Source of the DNA: Salinispora oceanensis
Lineage (GTDB): Bacteria > Actinomycetota > Actinomycetes > Mycobacteriales > Micromonosporaceae
Direction of reading: 5' to 3'
NCBI RefSeq assembly: GCF_000383575.1
Contig: NZ_KB911579.1
Span: forward strand, 2,574,523-2,638,522
DNA length: 64,000 nucleotides
Each line of letters opens with the position of its first letter. Position 1 is the first letter of the stretch. The position numbers and the translations under genes are program-made. Under the pieces are notes generated by a model. It had not been told where the DNA came from, ran no database searches, and saw nothing but the letters and a program-made list of their open reading frames with translations. Below, piece after piece: positions 63,463 to 64,000 of the stretch.

Positions 63463-64000
63463 ATGAGCCCTCTCGATCTGCTGGATGTCGATTCGTCGCT
63501 GAGCGCCGAGGAGCGGCAGATTCGCACCGTCGTCCGCCGGTTGGTGGACGAGCAGGTGCGGCCCCATGTCGCCGGCTGGTATGAGGAGGGCCGCGTGCCC
63601 GCCCGGGAGCTGGCCCGGGAGTTCGGCAAGCTGGGCCTGCTCGGCATGCACCTGACCGGGTACGGCTGTGCCGGCTCCTCGGCCGTCGCCTACGGCCTGG
63701 CGTGCCTGGAGCTGGAGGCGGGTGACTCGGGTATCCGCTCCCTGGTCTCGGTGCAGGGGGCGCTGGCGATGTACGCCATCTGGCGCTACGGCAGCGCGGA
63801 GCAGAAGCAGCGTTGGCTGCCCGCGATGGCTGCCGGGGAGACGATCGGCTGTTTCGCGCTGACCGAGCCGGACCACGGTTCCGACCCGGCGTCCATGACC
63901 ACTCGGGCCCGCCGCGACGGCGACGACTGGGTGCTACACGGCACCAAGATGTGGATCACCAATGCGGTGATCGCGGACGTCGCGGTGATCTGGGCCCGTA
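63463..64000 (+). CDS. Glutaryl-CoA-dehydrogenase-like acyl-CoA dehydrogenase, N-terminal part (3' truncated by window)
   Basis: 179 codons visible. LLDVDSSLSAEERQIRTVVR, LGLLGMHLTGYGCAGSSAVAYGL, DSGIRSLVSVQGALAMYAIW, and CFALTEPDHGSDPASMTT (FAD/acyl-CoA dehydrogenase signature) with KMWITNA are the GCDH-type pattern; the gene continues past the window. ATG 63463 with AAGGTG ~6 bp upstream. Confidence 0.88.
   Translation, partial: MSPLDLLDVDSSLSAEERQIRTVVRRLVDEQVRPHVAGWYEEGRVPARELAREFGKLGLLGMHLTGYGCAGSSAVAYGLACLELEAGDSGIRSLVSVQGALAMYAIWRYGSAEQKQRWLPAMAAGETIGCFALTEPDHGSDPASMTTRARRDGDDWVLHGTKMWITNAVIADVAVIWAR

Overview
The window is about 71% G+C DNA with GTG/TTG starts, GGAGG-type ribosome binding sites, and many ATGA/GTGA stop-start overlaps. 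Gene content is typically actinobacterial: SepH, MoeZ, DUF3107, DUF3027, DUF2530, DUF397, ATL protein, futalosine hydrolase. The mix of families points to Micromonosporaceae (Salinispora or Micromonospora-like). It is a chromosomal segment, mostly housekeeping, with two accessory patches. No rRNA, CRISPR array, complete transposase or biosynthetic cluster was seen.

Layout. 1-12 kb: end of a spermidine-synthase-like protein, a KtrAB potassium uptake pair, an SDR, a lipoprotein, a RecQ helicase fused to a phosphoribosyltransferase-like domain, an XRE regulator, a methyltransferase and a DEAD-box RNA helicase. 11-20 kb: DUF3107, TetR, a 782-residue low-complexity protein and MoeZ (the helicase/DUF3107/TetR/MoeZ neighbourhood recalls mycobacteria), then proBA and an alkyltransferase-like DNA repair protein. 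20-23 kb: a GPH-type transporter translationally coupled to a PLP decarboxylase.

23-38 kb holds a second, incomplete respiratory complex I set: nuoB, then an inverted medium-chain dehydrogenase, nuoC-nuoH, then a 5 kb block of unrelated genes (RarD, SDR, a broken XRE-DUF5753 gene with an intact DUF397 partner, a HAD phosphatase, a glutathionyl-hydroquinone-reductase-like protein), then nuoI-J-K-L-M-N. The proton-pumping subunits keep their key Glu and Lys residues, but nuoA, nuoD and the NADH module nuoEFG are absent, so the complex must borrow subunits or use another electron donor.

38-47.5 kb: HtpX, a 31-residue membrane protein, a YoaK-like protein, an SDR, an ECF sigma factor with a coupled membrane protein, and YajQ. 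Then comes a tRNA-Tyr(GUA) that is a clear integration hotspot: the 3' 61 bp of the tRNA region is repeated exactly 1.1 kb downstream, and a decayed tyrosine-recombinase C-terminus lies just beyond each copy. Fragments of a HAD protein and a receiver-like domain lie nearby, followed by a macrodomain protein, a flavin-type oxidase, two DnaA-box-like 9-mers and a frameshifted HTH-GNAT locus. 47-64 kb is orderly core again: futalosine hydrolase, MFS exporters, DUF3027/DUF2530, purine permease, MarR-MFS pair, ThpR, SepH, SerC, citrate synthase, PdxH, aldose epimerase, nitroreductase, and the start of a glutaryl-CoA-dehydrogenase-like gene running off the end.
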